A DNA stretch of 41,374 bases from NCBI GenBank assembly GCA_902781515.1, contig CACZJU010000017.1:1-41374 (forward strand), given 5' to 3'. The stretch's first letter is position 1. Every line of letters begins with the position of its first letter. Below are positions 7,423 to 16,678 of this stretch, piece after piece. This stretch comes from an uncultured Bacteroidales bacterium. GTDB taxonomy: Bacteria; Bacteroidota; Bacteroidia; Bacteroidales; Bacteroidaceae. A program made the position numbers and the translations under genes. The notes below the pieces were generated by a model. That model was not told where the DNA came from, did not search any database, and saw only the letters and a program-made list of their open reading frames with translations.

Positions 7423-7818
7423 ATGTCACTGAATAAAGTAATGCTGATTGGTAACGTGGGCAATGAGCCCGAGGTTAAATACATAGAGCAAGGTGTTCCC
7501 TTGGCAAACTTCCGTCTGGCAACAAGTGAAAGAGCACGTACCCTGCAAAACGGTACACAGGTGCCAGAACGTACGGAATGGCACAATGTAGTTGCATGGC
7601 GCAGACCTGCAGAGTACATTGAGAAGTTTGTTCACAAAGGCGACAAATTGTTTATTGAGGGACAGTTGCATACCCGCAGTTACGATGACCGTAATGGTAT
7701 CACGCGCTATGTTACTGAGGTGTGGGTTGACCGCGTGGAGAATTTGTCGACACCACGACAGAATGCGCCCGAACAGCCTTCCGCTCCTGCCGCTGACACT
7801 ACACAGGCTCCCTTCTGA
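7423..7818 (+). CDS. ssb: Single-stranded DNA-binding protein
   Basis: A 131-residue SSB, short as is usual in Bacteroidetes. Residues 1-105 form the OB fold (MSLNKVMLIGNVGNEPEVKY, EWHNVVAWRRPAEYIEKFVHKGDKLFIEG). A Pro/Ala/Gln-rich linker leads to an APF end, a reduced form of the acidic DDIPF tip by which SSB recruits partner proteins. It binds ssDNA in replication, repair and recombination. It overlaps gldE by one base (TGATG), so the two are translationally coupled; ssb next to gldE is a known Bacteroidetes arrangement. Confidence 0.96.
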   Translation: MSLNKVMLIGNVGNEPEVKYIEQGVPLANFRLATSERARTLQNGTQVPERTEWHNVVAWRRPAEYIEKFVHKGDKLFIEGQLHTRSYDDRNGITRYVTEVWVDRVENLSTPRQNAPEQPSAPAADTTQAPF

Positions 7819-9125
7819 TGGACTTATCGGTTTTTCAGCAAATCGTGGTCTCAGTACCCGATCTGTCCAGCATTGTTGCCATATCTTTGGCAGTAGTGCT
7901 GTTGTTCTGTTCTGCATTTGTATCTGCCAGTGAAGTGGCATTCTTCTCTCTTACCCCTTCGGATATGAGTGATGTTGAGGAAGAGCGTCATAGTAGTGAT
8001 GAAAAGATAATCCAGTTGCGCAACGATAGTGAACGCCTCCTGGCTACAATCCTTATTTCGAACAACTTGGTGAATGTGGCTATAATCATGTTGCTCAACT
8101 ATGCCCTGATGCAAATCTTCCATTTCGGAGCACCATGGATAGAGTTCCTTTTGATGACGGTTGTCCTCACCTTCCTGTTGTTGCTCTTCGGCGAGGTTAT
8201 GCCCAAGATTTATTCGGCTCAACACCGTCTTTCATTCTGTCGTATGGCTGCTCCTGTATATTTGGTGCTCAATAAGTTGTGCTGGCCTGTTTCCTCATTA
8301 CTTGTACGTTCTAAGGTGATAACAGAGCGCATCATGGCACACGAGGCAGAGTCCTTGACAGTCGATGAATTGGAACAAGCTCTCGAACTGACCGACCAAA
8401 AGGAGATTGCCGAGGAGAGCAGTATGTTGCAAGGCATCATACGTTTCGGAGGCGAAACTGTGCGTGAGGTGATGACTCCGCGTGTGGATATGGTGGACCT
8501 TGAAATGCGCACCCCTTTCCCAGAGGTTCTGAAATGCATTGTCGAGAACAACTATTCGCGTATTCCTGTTTTCAGCGAGACGGAGGACAATATCAAAGGT
8601 GTACTCTACATCAAAGACTTGTTGCCGCATCTTACCAAGCCTGCAACCTTCCGTTGGCAGTCGCTCATACGTCCGCCATATTTTGTGCCGGAAACAAAGA
8701 TGATTGACGACCTGTTGCGCGACTTCCAGCAAAACAAGGTTCACATCGCCATCGTTGTAGACGAGTTCGGAGGCACAAGCGGTATAGTCACGATGGAGGA
8801 TATTCTGGAGGAGATAGTGGGAGAGATAGACGATGAATACGATGACGTAGAGCGTCCTTATCAGCGCCTCAATCAGAACACTTATGTATTCGAAGCCAAG
8901 TGCCCGCTCACAGATTTCGTGCGTACACTGAAACTCGACGACGACTTCTTCGAGGATGTAGAGGGCGAGGCAGACTCTTTGGCCGGTTTGCTGCTTGAGT
9001 TGAAGGGCGAGTTCCCTCGACTCCACGAGCGTCTTACTTTCCGCAACCTTACCTTTGAGGTTCTTGAGATGGATAACCGTCGTCTCGTACGTATCAAGGT
9101 CATCGTCGGCAAAAACACAGAATAA
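7818..9125 (+). CDS. gldE: GldE-type CNNM/CBS membrane protein (hemolysin C-like)
   Basis: A 435-residue protein with about four N-terminal membrane segments forming a CNNM/DUF21 domain (LLFCSAFVSASEVAFFSLTP is the typical first-helix signature). A CBS-domain pair follows around residues 200-330 (VMTPRVDMVDLE, NYSRIPVFSE, VDEFGGTSGIVTMEDILEEI), and then a CorC/HlyC transporter-associated domain. It belongs to the CorC/YtfL group linked to Mg2+ or other ion transport. The ssb-linked orthologue in gliding Bacteroidetes is GldE, needed for motility and type IX secretion. In a non-gliding gut or rumen relative a role in type IX secretion is plausible but inferred. Confidence 0.88.
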   Translation: MDLSVFQQIVVSVPDLSSIVAISLAVVLLFCSAFVSASEVAFFSLTPSDMSDVEEERHSSDEKIIQLRNDSERLLATILISNNLVNVAIIMLLNYALMQIFHFGAPWIEFLLMTVVLTFLLLLFGEVMPKIYSAQHRLSFCRMAAPVYLVLNKLCWPVSSLLVRSKVITERIMAHEAESLTVDELEQALELTDQKEIAEESSMLQGIIRFGGETVREVMTPRVDMVDLEMRTPFPEVLKCIVENNYSRIPVFSETEDNIKGVLYIKDLLPHLTKPATFRWQSLIRPPYFVPETKMIDDLLRDFQQNKVHIAIVVDEFGGTSGIVTMEDILEEIVGEIDDEYDDVERPYQRLNQNTYVFEAKCPLTDFVRTLKLDDDFFEDVEGEADSLAGLLLELKGEFPRLHERLTFRNLTFEVLEMDNRRLVRIKVIVGKNTE

Positions 9126-9145
9126 TAATAAATTAATATAGTACT

Positions 9146-12100
9146 ATGAAAAATGTAAGACTCCTTGTGGCAGCGAGTGTGATGCTTCTGACCATGACAA
9201 TGAGCGCACAACGGTTGCTGCAGCCGTTGGATCGTGGCGTAGTGGCAGTGAATCGTTCAGGCAGCACTATTCGCAGTGTCACCTCGTCGGGCGGAACAGG
9301 CAATCTCATTTCTTGGCGCAAACTGGCACAGGAGCCGGAGGGTACTACATATAATGTGTATAAGCGAGCTGCAGGAAGCGGCGAATACACAAAGATGAAC
9401 TCCACACCATTGAAGAAGACTAATTATGCACCTTCAAGTCTGAACAACAATACAGAGTATGCTGTTACGGCTATTAGTCCAGAGGGAGTAGAGGGTGAGA
9501 AGAGTGCTCCATTCCTTTATAAGACACAGCCTTGGCCTAATGTATGGCTGAACATCGATTTTGATAATACGGTTATACCTCGTAATGACTATCGTACGAA
9601 ATTCTGCTGGCCTATGGATACTGATGGCGATGGCGAGTACGATGCAGTAGTTGTTGACCGTTTATACGCAGGTGCTGCATCTGGTGAAGAAGACACTGAA
9701 AACACGGCCACCACGACGCACAAGATACAGGCCTACCGTTTTACGGGCGAATTGCTGTGGACAGTGGATATGGGACCGAATGTGAACATCTGTGCAGGTC
9801 AGAACGATATGGTGGTGGCGTGGGATATAAACTGCGACGGACGCTGCGAGGTTATGGTACGCAGTTCTGACGGCACCCGTTTCTGGGACAAACAGAACGA
9901 GACCTGGGGCAAGTATGCTATGGGAAGCGACAAAGCCGATGTGGATGGCGATGGTATTGTAGATTATCGCACACAGACCGTTCGCAACCGTCCCTTCTAT
10001 ATTTCTGTGATTGATGGTCTGACAGGTGAAGAGATTGCTGCCAGCGAACTGAAATACAACGAGGTTACTGACGGCTCGGATAGTTATACCCGTACAAATC
10101 GTGCAGACTATATGAGCGACGGCTATGCAGCAATGGACGGACACTTCTGTATCTGTTATCTCGATGGTATTCATCCCTCGTTGGTGATGGAGTGTCTGGA
10201 CCGCGATAACAACAAGACCCACCACAACTATGTCTTCACTTGGGACTACGACTGGAACGGTTCTTTAGCATCAAATTGGCATCACTCCCATACATGGAGC
10301 CGCAACGACAAGCGTCCTTGGCCTGCAGAGTTCCACATGCTACGCGTAGCCGACGTAGATGGTGACGGCAGGGACGAGATGATTCAAGGAGGCTATTCAG
10401 TGAATCCTCTTACAGGATGGTTCGCCAGTCCTGGCATTGGTCATGGTGACCGTTTCGTGCTCAGCGACATTGACCCAGACCGACCAGGTCTTGAAGTCTA
10501 TGCCATTCAACAGAGTGCGCTCTTGGGCCAGTTGCTCTACGATGCCTGTACTGCTGAACGCATCAAGGAGTGGTACTTGCCCAGTGTCTATGACGTAGGT
10601 CGTGGTACCTGTCTCGATATGGACGCATCGCATAAGGGATATGAGATTCTAAGCTATGCCGATGAGTTTGTTTATGACTGCAAAGGAGAGAAAACAGGAC
10701 AGACCCGTAGCGGCTCGATGTTCGAAGGCTGTTGGTGGGACGGTGACTTGCAGCGTGAATGGCTTAATTCACCTGGCGGCGACGGTTGGGGCACCAATCT
10801 GATGGTGTCGAAGGTGCTTGGCGACCGTCTGGCAGAGTTCTCACAGGAGGCAAGTTGGGCGACACATGCAGCCACAGGCACACGTCCAGCCTTCATGGGT
10901 GACATCATCGGCGACTGGCGCGAGGAAGTTCTCTTGGCAAAGCAGGACGATAATGGTTGTACTGGTCTTGTTGGCTACACCACAGCCATGTCCACCAACT
11001 ACAGCATCTACTGCCTGCAGCAAGACCCGCACTATCGCGGCGACTGCACCACACGCGGCTACTACCAGCATCCCAATACAGGGTTCTATCTTGGTGGAGG
11101 AATGCCAATGCCTCCTCTTCCACCTGTCTTCGAGGCAGATGTTCGTAACCAGATGGCAAGCGGAAAGAGTGTAATGTTCGACCTTCAAGGGGATACTGGA
11201 GCTACGTTCAACGTGAATGGTGAGGCTCCAACCGTCATTTATATGATGAATCCACGCGGACATAATTACACCTTCAGCGGTACTGGTACAACTGGCGACG
11301 GCCAGCTCATAAAATCAATGCAGGGTACAGCAACATTCAACTGCGATCTTGGACACACAGGCTTGAACCTCATTAGTGAAGGAACACTCTGCGTTAATGG
11401 TGAGATAGCTGGTCCTGTGGAATTGAGAGCAAGAGGCACACTAAGTGGCAATGCCACTCTGAAGGATACCATCACTTTCGAAGGAGCTTTGAATTACGAG
11501 GGTTGCCGCCTGAGGCTGGGTTCTGATGGCTTCGGCGTTGTCACTTCAAAGAAGAGTATAGTGGTACCAGGTAATGTATATATCGAGGTTGGTGTTGCAA
11601 CCGAAATTGCTACAAGCATTCCTCCTCACAGTTATTACTACTCTGGATGTTTGAAGGTGGAGGGCGACCTAACCTTTAAGGGAACCAACTACATAACAGT
11701 AAATAATACGACGAAAGGATTTGAGGGCGAATACGTCATTGCTGAATGTACTGGCGCGCTGACCTGCACAGTGTCGAAACTCCAGACACGCGGTTTGGAA
11801 GGCATCAACTACGACTTTGAGGTTCGTGATAACAAATTGTTGCTCATCATTCACGACACTCGTGCTCCACAGCAGGATGTAGTATGGACAGGTAGCGAGA
11901 GCAAGGTGTGGGACTACAAGGCCCAGAACTTCCAGACTACCGAACAGACTTCGTTTGTAGCTGGCGACGTAGTTGTCTTCAATGATCAAGCAGCGAAGAA
12001 GACGGTGACGGTCAACGAAATGATGGTCACCAATGGCGTAATCTTTGATAGCGGTACATACACATTCTCTGGCGATGGAGGCATTAGTGGTACAGGCGAT

Positions 12101-13621
12101 TTGACAGTGAACAAGGACGCTGCCGTTACGCTGAATATGAAATACAGCGACTATACTGGTAAGACTATAGTCAACGGAGGCACACTTACTGTTCCCAACT
12201 TCTACGATGGTGGTCAGAAGAGTGCACTTGGTGCAGCCACAGCCGATAAAGGCAATCTGCAACTTAATGGCGGCACACTTGTGCTCTCGAAAGACAATAT
12301 GGGAACCGACCGCCAGATAACAGTCGCTGATACTGCCACCATCCGTGTTTCCCAGTCTAATAGTGCCCTCTCTTTGAAGGGCGCAGTCAGCGGAACGGGT
12401 TATTTGGTGAAGGATGGCGCTGGTCAGCTTAATTTTACTTATGGTGGAGCTAACAGTTTTGCAGGACTGATAGTGAAGAAGGGCATTGTGGCACAAGGCG
12501 CTTGGAACTCTACATTCGGAAAGAGTGGTTCGCCCATGTTGTTGGCAGGAGGCGAGGTACACCAGATTGATGTCAACAGCACAAGTACTGTTCCCACATT
12601 CAACCACGTCGTGACTGTTCAGGAGGGAACCACCAACAAGATTGTGGGCTCTTCGCGTGGTAAGATTAATGGTAGCGTGAAGGGTAAGGGCAACCTTACC
12701 ATAGTATCGAAATACGTGCGTTGTGACATCGGATTGAACTTTGCAAACTATGAAGGCACACTGACAGCATCTGGCAGCCAGTGGCGACTGATGAGTAACG
12801 TAACAGATATGTCGAAGGCCACACTGAAAGTTGATGCCGCTACAAATATAGCTCACTACGCCAGTGCCAGTGGCACGCAGCAGTCGGCAACGCTGAAGAT
12901 AGGTGCCATAGCCGGTACTGCTACTGATGGTGTGCTCGAAGGACAGACCACCTATCAGATAGGTTACCTGAATACAGACATGACTTTCTCTGGTCTTTTC
13001 AAGGGAACTTCTGTATCCAAGGTGGGAACGGGTAAGCTGACATTGAAGACAGTGGGCAGTACATCGCCCATAACAGTAAGTGCCGGAACTCTGGAACTAA
13101 CCAACAGCTCTTCCACTGCCATCACTACAGGTAACATTACTGTTGCCTCGAAGGCAAACATCACTGGAACTGCCGCTGTGCAGAACCTAACACTTAACAA
13201 AGGAGCCACCACAATCTGTCAGCTCAAGGCATCAAGCAATACTCGTCTCACGGTGAAGGGCAACCTCAAGCACAATGGTGACACCATTCTCGTTGTTGTT
13301 CCCACTAGTCGTCAGTTGAACGTTGGTGATGAAATCACGGTCTATAATGTCAGCGGCACACATACAGGTACATTTGTTGTTAAGGTTGACGATGGTGGCG
13401 TGGGGTATGAGTTCGACACATCAAGCCTGCTCACTGACGGAAAACTGCGCGTATCGGCAATCACAGCTATTAATGGGGTGAGAAATTCAGAAAATGAGAA
13501 AATGAGAAAGGACGTGTATGACCTGTCAGGTCGTCGTGTCCTCTCACCTCTCACCTCTCACCCCTCACCTCTAAAAAAGGGAGTTTACATCAAGAACGGT
13601 AAAAAGGTATATAATAAATAA
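9146..13621 (+). CDS. Rhamnogalacturonan lyase (PL11) fused to beta-strand repeats and a secretion tail
   Basis: A 1491-residue secreted protein. Residues 1-21 are a signal peptide. Residues ~22-640 are a family 11 polysaccharide lyase: LLQPLDRGVVAV start, fibronectin-like segment, then an eight-bladed propeller with calcium loops (DTDGDGEYDA at 159-168, DVDGDGIVDY, DVDGDGRDEM). PL11 enzymes cut rhamnogalacturonan I of pectin by beta-elimination. Residues ~920-1400 hold glycine/threonine-rich strands such as GTGYLVKDGAGQLNFT and GTGKLTLKTVGS, typical of autotransporter-associated beta-strand repeats and likely a beta-helix. The end reads VYDLSGRRV...KKGVYIKNGKKV, a type IX secretion-like tail. 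Two tandem-repeat tracts (13482-13505, 13543-13570) sit in frame just before and inside that tail. The gene begins 20 bp after gldE with no clear promoter. GH2 follows 3 bp later. Confidence 0.92.
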   Translation: MKNVRLLVAASVMLLTMTMSAQRLLQPLDRGVVAVNRSGSTIRSVTSSGGTGNLISWRKLAQEPEGTTYNVYKRAAGSGEYTKMNSTPLKKTNYAPSSLNNNTEYAVTAISPEGVEGEKSAPFLYKTQPWPNVWLNIDFDNTVIPRNDYRTKFCWPMDTDGDGEYDAVVVDRLYAGAASGEEDTENTATTTHKIQAYRFTGELLWTVDMGPNVNICAGQNDMVVAWDINCDGRCEVMVRSSDGTRFWDKQNETWGKYAMGSDKADVDGDGIVDYRTQTVRNRPFYISVIDGLTGEEIAASELKYNEVTDGSDSYTRTNRADYMSDGYAAMDGHFCICYLDGIHPSLVMECLDRDNNKTHHNYVFTWDYDWNGSLASNWHHSHTWSRNDKRPWPAEFHMLRVADVDGDGRDEMIQGGYSVNPLTGWFASPGIGHGDRFVLSDIDPDRPGLEVYAIQQSALLGQLLYDACTAERIKEWYLPSVYDVGRGTCLDMDASHKGYEILSYADEFVYDCKGEKTGQTRSGSMFEGCWWDGDLQREWLNSPGGDGWGTNLMVSKVLGDRLAEFSQEASWATHAATGTRPAFMGDIIGDWREEVLLAKQDDNGCTGLVGYTTAMSTNYSIYCLQQDPHYRGDCTTRGYYQHPNTGFYLGGGMPMPPLPPVFEADVRNQMASGKSVMFDLQGDTGATFNVNGEAPTVIYMMNPRGHNYTFSGTGTTGDGQLIKSMQGTATFNCDLGHTGLNLISEGTLCVNGEIAGPVELRARGTLSGNATLKDTITFEGALNYEGCRLRLGSDGFGVVTSKKSIVVPGNVYIEVGVATEIATSIPPHSYYYSGCLKVEGDLTFKGTNYITVNNTTKGFEGEYVIAECTGALTCTVSKLQTRGLEGINYDFEVRDNKLLLIIHDTRAPQQDVVWTGSESKVWDYKAQNFQTTEQTSFVAGDVVVFNDQAAKKTVTVNEMMVTNGVIFDSGTYTFSGDGGISGTGDLTVNKDAAVTLNMKYSDYTGKTIVNGGTLTVPNFYDGGQKSALGAATADKGNLQLNGGTLVLSKDNMGTDRQITVADTATIRVSQSNSALSLKGAVSGTGYLVKDGAGQLNFTYGGANSFAGLIVKKGIVAQGAWNSTFGKSGSPMLLAGGEVHQIDVNSTSTVPTFNHVVTVQEGTTNKIVGSSRGKINGSVKGKGNLTIVSKYVRCDIGLNFANYEGTLTASGSQWRLMSNVTDMSKATLKVDAATNIAHYASASGTQQSATLKIGAIAGTATDGVLEGQTTYQIGYLNTDMTFSGLFKGTSVSKVGTGKLTLKTVGSTSPITVSAGTLELTNSSSTAITTGNITVASKANITGTAAVQNLTLNKGATTICQLKASSNTRLTVKGNLKHNGDTILVVVPTSRQLNVGDEITVYNVSGTHTGTFVVKVDDGGVGYEFDTSSLLTDGKLRVSAITAINGVRNSENEKMRKDVYDLSGRRVLSPLTSHPSPLKKGVYIKNGKKVYNK
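13482..13505. repeat. 8-bp tract before the PL11 sorting tail
   Basis: GAAATTCA, GAAAATGA and GAAAATGA in tandem encode part of RNSENEKMR. The surrounding 29 bases (13481-13509) are identical to 40177-40205 in the HEIGH-motif protein gene, in the same reading frame and at the same place relative to the C-terminal tail. Confidence 0.8.
13543..13570. repeat. Heptamer tract inside the PL11 sorting tail
   Basis: Four tandem heptamers, CTCACCT, CTCACCT, CTCACCC, CTCACCT, encode the linker SPLTSHPSP between GRRV and KKGVYI of the C-terminal domain. The tract does not break the frame. Confidence 0.85.
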
Positions 13622-13624
13622 GGT

Positions 13625-16600
13625 ATGAGAAGGAGCCTTTTCTTCGTTTTCGTATTGTTTGTCATAGGCGGGCAGACGGCGTACGCCATAGAGCGACAGA
13701 AAATATCCTTCAATGCCGACTGGCGACTGAAGGTGGGCGATTTTGCAGAAGCTGCACAGCCTGATTTCGACGATTCAGGGTGGAAACAAGTGACTCTGCC
13801 TTATGCTTTCAATGGTGTTGAGGCTTTCCGCAAGGATATCGTTGACCTGACGGATACTGTTTGTTGGTACCGGAAAGAGTTGAGAGTTGAGAGTTTAGAG
13901 TTTAAAGACAAGAAATATTTCATTGAATTTGAGGGCGCACGACAGGGAGCCGATGTTTATCTCAATGGACATAAGGTGGGATTCTCGGATAATGGAGTCA
14001 TGGCTTTCGGCTTCGACCTGACACCTTATATAAAAGAAGGAAAAAACGTGCTGGCGGTACGTTGCGACAACAGTTGGACCTATCGCGACCGCGTGCTTAA
14101 TAGCCGCTATCAGTGGAACGATAAGAACTTCAACGCCAACTATGGCGGTCTGCCCAAGAACGTGTGGTTGCATATCACTGACAAACTCTATCAGACACTA
14201 CCACTTTACTCGAACCTCGGCACAACGGGCACTTATGTCTATGCCACAGACTTCGATATAGCTGGTCACAAAGCCGTGATTCATGCCGAGAGCGAGGTAA
14301 AGAACGAGGACACGAAGGAACGTTCGTTCACATTCTTTGCTAAGGTGCTCGACATTGACGGCAAGGAAGTTGCCCATCTTGATGGTGAGCGTGTTACCTT
14401 ACAGCCTGGCGAGACGCGCATCGTGTCTGTTTCTAAGGAGGTCAGTGGACTTCATTTCTGGTCGTGGGGCTACGGCTATCTCTACACGGTGAAGACGCTG
14501 TTGAAGGCTGACGATGGTTCGAAAATCGACGATGTCATCACACGCACGGGCTTCCGCAAGACGAGTTTTGGCGAGGGCAAGATATGGCTCAACGATCGTG
14601 TGATGATGGTTCACGGCTATGCTCAGCGCACATCGAACGAGTGGCCTGGTGTGGGGCTTAGTGTTCCCGCTTGGCTCAGCGACTATTCGAATGGACTGAT
14701 GGTGGAATCAGGTGGTAATATGGTTCGTTGGATGCACGTTACTCCTTGGAAACAGGACATTGAGTCGTGCGACCGCGTGGGTTTGCCACAGGCTATGCCA
14801 GCAGGCGACTCGGAGAAGGATGTGGAGGGAGCACGTTGGGAGCAGCGCAAGGCCTTGATGCGCGATGCCATCATCTACAATCGCAACAATCCCTCCATTC
14901 TGTTCTACGAGAGTGGCAACGAAAGTATCAGTCGCGAACACATGCTGGAAATGAAAGCCATCCGCGACGAGATTGACCCACATGGAGGCCGTGCCATCGG
15001 CAGTCGCGAGATGTTGGACATCAACGAAGCTGAATATGGCGGCGAGATGCTCTATATCAACAAATCACATAAACACCCGATGTGGGCGATGGAGTATTGT
15101 CGCGACGAGGGGCTACGCAAATATTGGGATGCGTGGAGCTATCCCTACCATAAGGAAGGCGAAGGTCCTCTCTATCGAGGTAAGCCTGCTACGGAGTACA
15201 ACCACAATATGGACGAGTTCGCCATAGAGATGGTGCGCCGTTGGTACGACTATTGGTTGGAGCGTCCGGGCACAGGCACTCGTGTTTCCTCGGGTGGCGT
15301 GAAGATTGTGTTCAGCGATACCAATACTCATCATCGTGGCGAATCGAACTATCGAACGAGTGGAGTGGTGGATGCTATGCGAATCCCCAAGGATGCATTC
15401 TTCGCCCATCAGGTGATGTGGGATGGTTGGGTAGAGCCGGAGGAGGCGAGGACATACATCATTGGGCATTGGAACTATGACAATTCAAAATTGACAATTG
15501 ACAAATCGCAATTAAAGAAGCCAGTGTATGTGGTATCTACGGCAGACAGCGTAGAGCTGTTCCTGAATGGTCGCTCGCTTGGCTATGGCAGGCAGAGCTG
15601 TCGTTATCTGTTTACCTTCGAGAATGTGAAATTCGAACCTGGAACGCTGGAGGCAGTCGGTTCCGATGGCAGTCGCTATAAATTGGAGACTGTAGGCGAG
15701 CCATATCAATTGAAGCTCACAGCCATTACTAATCCACAGGGCACGAAGGCCGATGGGGCAGATATGGTGCTCGTACAAGTTGAGGTGGTTGACAAAAAAG
15801 GTCGCCGATGTCCTTTGGATGACCGTATGATTAACTTTGAACTCTCTGGCGAAGGAGAATGGATTGGTGGCATCGCTACACGCAACAATCAGCAATTGCA
15901 ACGACCAGATACAGGCAATCGCGAAGGTTTGCTTGACGCTGCAGCCACGAAGAATGTTTCTGACAACTATGTTGGTGCCATGTCTTTACCAGTGGAGTGT
16001 GGCATCAACCGTGTGCTTGTCCGCACCACGACTAAAGCTGGCAAGATTTGCCTCAAGGCCACTGCCAAAGGCATGAAAAGTGAAAAGTTAATACTGAAAA
16101 GTGAAAAGGGAGAAGCAAAAGATAATTACCATTTGCCATTTGCCATTTACCATTTACCATTTAGTCGTGGTGAAACACCGCTCACGCCCTCTTTCACGGA
16201 ACAGGCTCGTGGCATAGAGATCCTTTCTGCAAAAGCAGGTTACGACAGCGAGCACGCCTCCCATAGCTTCGATGATAACGAACTTTCCGAGTGGAAAAAC
16301 GACGGCAGACTTTCAACGGCTTGGATTACCTACAAGTTGGCTGAGAGGTCTATCGTGGATGATATATGCCTGAAGTTAACTGGATGGCGTTTGCGTAGCT
16401 ATCCGCTTGATATATATGCTGGCGACCAGCTCATTTGGAGCGGCGAGACGGAGCGCAGTCTCGGTTATGTTCACCTCAAGCCCATGCATAGTGTAGCGAC
16501 TGATGAAATCACCATCCGCTTGCGTGGTGCAGGCAAGGACGAAGATGCCTTTGGTGGTATTACAGAGGTGACAGAACCTGCTGCTGGCGAGCTCGACCTT

Positions 16601-16678
16601 TTCAAGGCTGTGAATGGTGCAGAGACAAAGAACGAGCTCCGCATTGTGGAGATAGAATTCCTCCAGTCACTCAAATAG
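13625..16678 (+). CDS. Secreted GH2 glycosidase (beta-galactosidase-like) with discoidin-like C-terminus
   Basis: A 1017-residue protein with a signal peptide (MRRSLFFVFVLFVIGGQTAYA). The GH2 order is visible: sugar-binding domain (DFDDSGWKQVTLPYAFNG), immunoglobulin-like domain, catalytic barrel with NNPSILFYESGNES, whose E433 is the acid/base, and a likely nucleophile E490 in PMWAMEYC. Residues ~855-1010 resemble an F5/8 type C (discoidin/CBM32-like) carbohydrate-binding domain. It sits 3 bp after the PL11 lyase and should share its message, pointing to beta-galactosyl side chains of rhamnogalacturonan I. Three blocks of 7-bp tandem repeats lie in frame (13876-13903, 15483-15503, 16075-16162); the last adds a block including YHLPFAIYHLPF that looks foreign to the family. 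The exact substrate is inferred. Confidence 0.9.
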   Translation: MRRSLFFVFVLFVIGGQTAYAIERQKISFNADWRLKVGDFAEAAQPDFDDSGWKQVTLPYAFNGVEAFRKDIVDLTDTVCWYRKELRVESLEFKDKKYFIEFEGARQGADVYLNGHKVGFSDNGVMAFGFDLTPYIKEGKNVLAVRCDNSWTYRDRVLNSRYQWNDKNFNANYGGLPKNVWLHITDKLYQTLPLYSNLGTTGTYVYATDFDIAGHKAVIHAESEVKNEDTKERSFTFFAKVLDIDGKEVAHLDGERVTLQPGETRIVSVSKEVSGLHFWSWGYGYLYTVKTLLKADDGSKIDDVITRTGFRKTSFGEGKIWLNDRVMMVHGYAQRTSNEWPGVGLSVPAWLSDYSNGLMVESGGNMVRWMHVTPWKQDIESCDRVGLPQAMPAGDSEKDVEGARWEQRKALMRDAIIYNRNNPSILFYESGNESISREHMLEMKAIRDEIDPHGGRAIGSREMLDINEAEYGGEMLYINKSHKHPMWAMEYCRDEGLRKYWDAWSYPYHKEGEGPLYRGKPATEYNHNMDEFAIEMVRRWYDYWLERPGTGTRVSSGGVKIVFSDTNTHHRGESNYRTSGVVDAMRIPKDAFFAHQVMWDGWVEPEEARTYIIGHWNYDNSKLTIDKSQLKKPVYVVSTADSVELFLNGRSLGYGRQSCRYLFTFENVKFEPGTLEAVGSDGSRYKLETVGEPYQLKLTAITNPQGTKADGADMVLVQVEVVDKKGRRCPLDDRMINFELSGEGEWIGGIATRNNQQLQRPDTGNREGLLDAAATKNVSDNYVGAMSLPVECGINRVLVRTTTKAGKICLKATAKGMKSEKLILKSEKGEAKDNYHLPFAIYHLPFSRGETPLTPSFTEQARGIEILSAKAGYDSEHASHSFDDNELSEWKNDGRLSTAWITYKLAERSIVDDICLKLTGWRLRSYPLDIYAGDQLIWSGETERSLGYVHLKPMHSVATDEITIRLRGAGKDEDAFGGITEVTEPAAGELDLFKAVNGAETKNELRIVEIEFLQSLK
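13876..13903. repeat. In-frame heptamer tract 1 in GH2 gene
   Basis: Four tandem heptamers, AGAGTTG, AGAGTTG, AGAGTTT, AGAGTTT, encode KELRVESLEF in the sugar-binding domain. The same words appear in the intergenic tract at 29245-29286. Confidence 0.85.
15483..15503. repeat. In-frame heptamer tract 2 in GH2 gene
   Basis: ATTCAAA, ATTGACA and ATTGACA in tandem encode NSKLTID, at a domain boundary after the catalytic barrel. Confidence 0.75.
16075..16162. repeat. In-frame double heptamer block in GH2 gene
   Basis: Bases 16075-16109 are five phased heptamers (GAAAAGT, GAAAAGT, TAATACT, GAAAAGT, GAAAAGG). Bases 16128-16162 are five more of another type (ACCATTT, GCCATTT, GCCATTT, ACCATTT, ACCATTT). 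Together they insert roughly 30 residues between the beta-sandwich and the discoidin-like domain without a frameshift. Confidence 0.9.

Noticed and set aside
11669-12856. 395-residue open frame on the minus strand inside the PL11 gene
   Set aside because: It is antisense to the beta-strand repeat region, is Cys/His-rich without domains, and lacks a promoter; it is a shadow of the repeat codon pattern.
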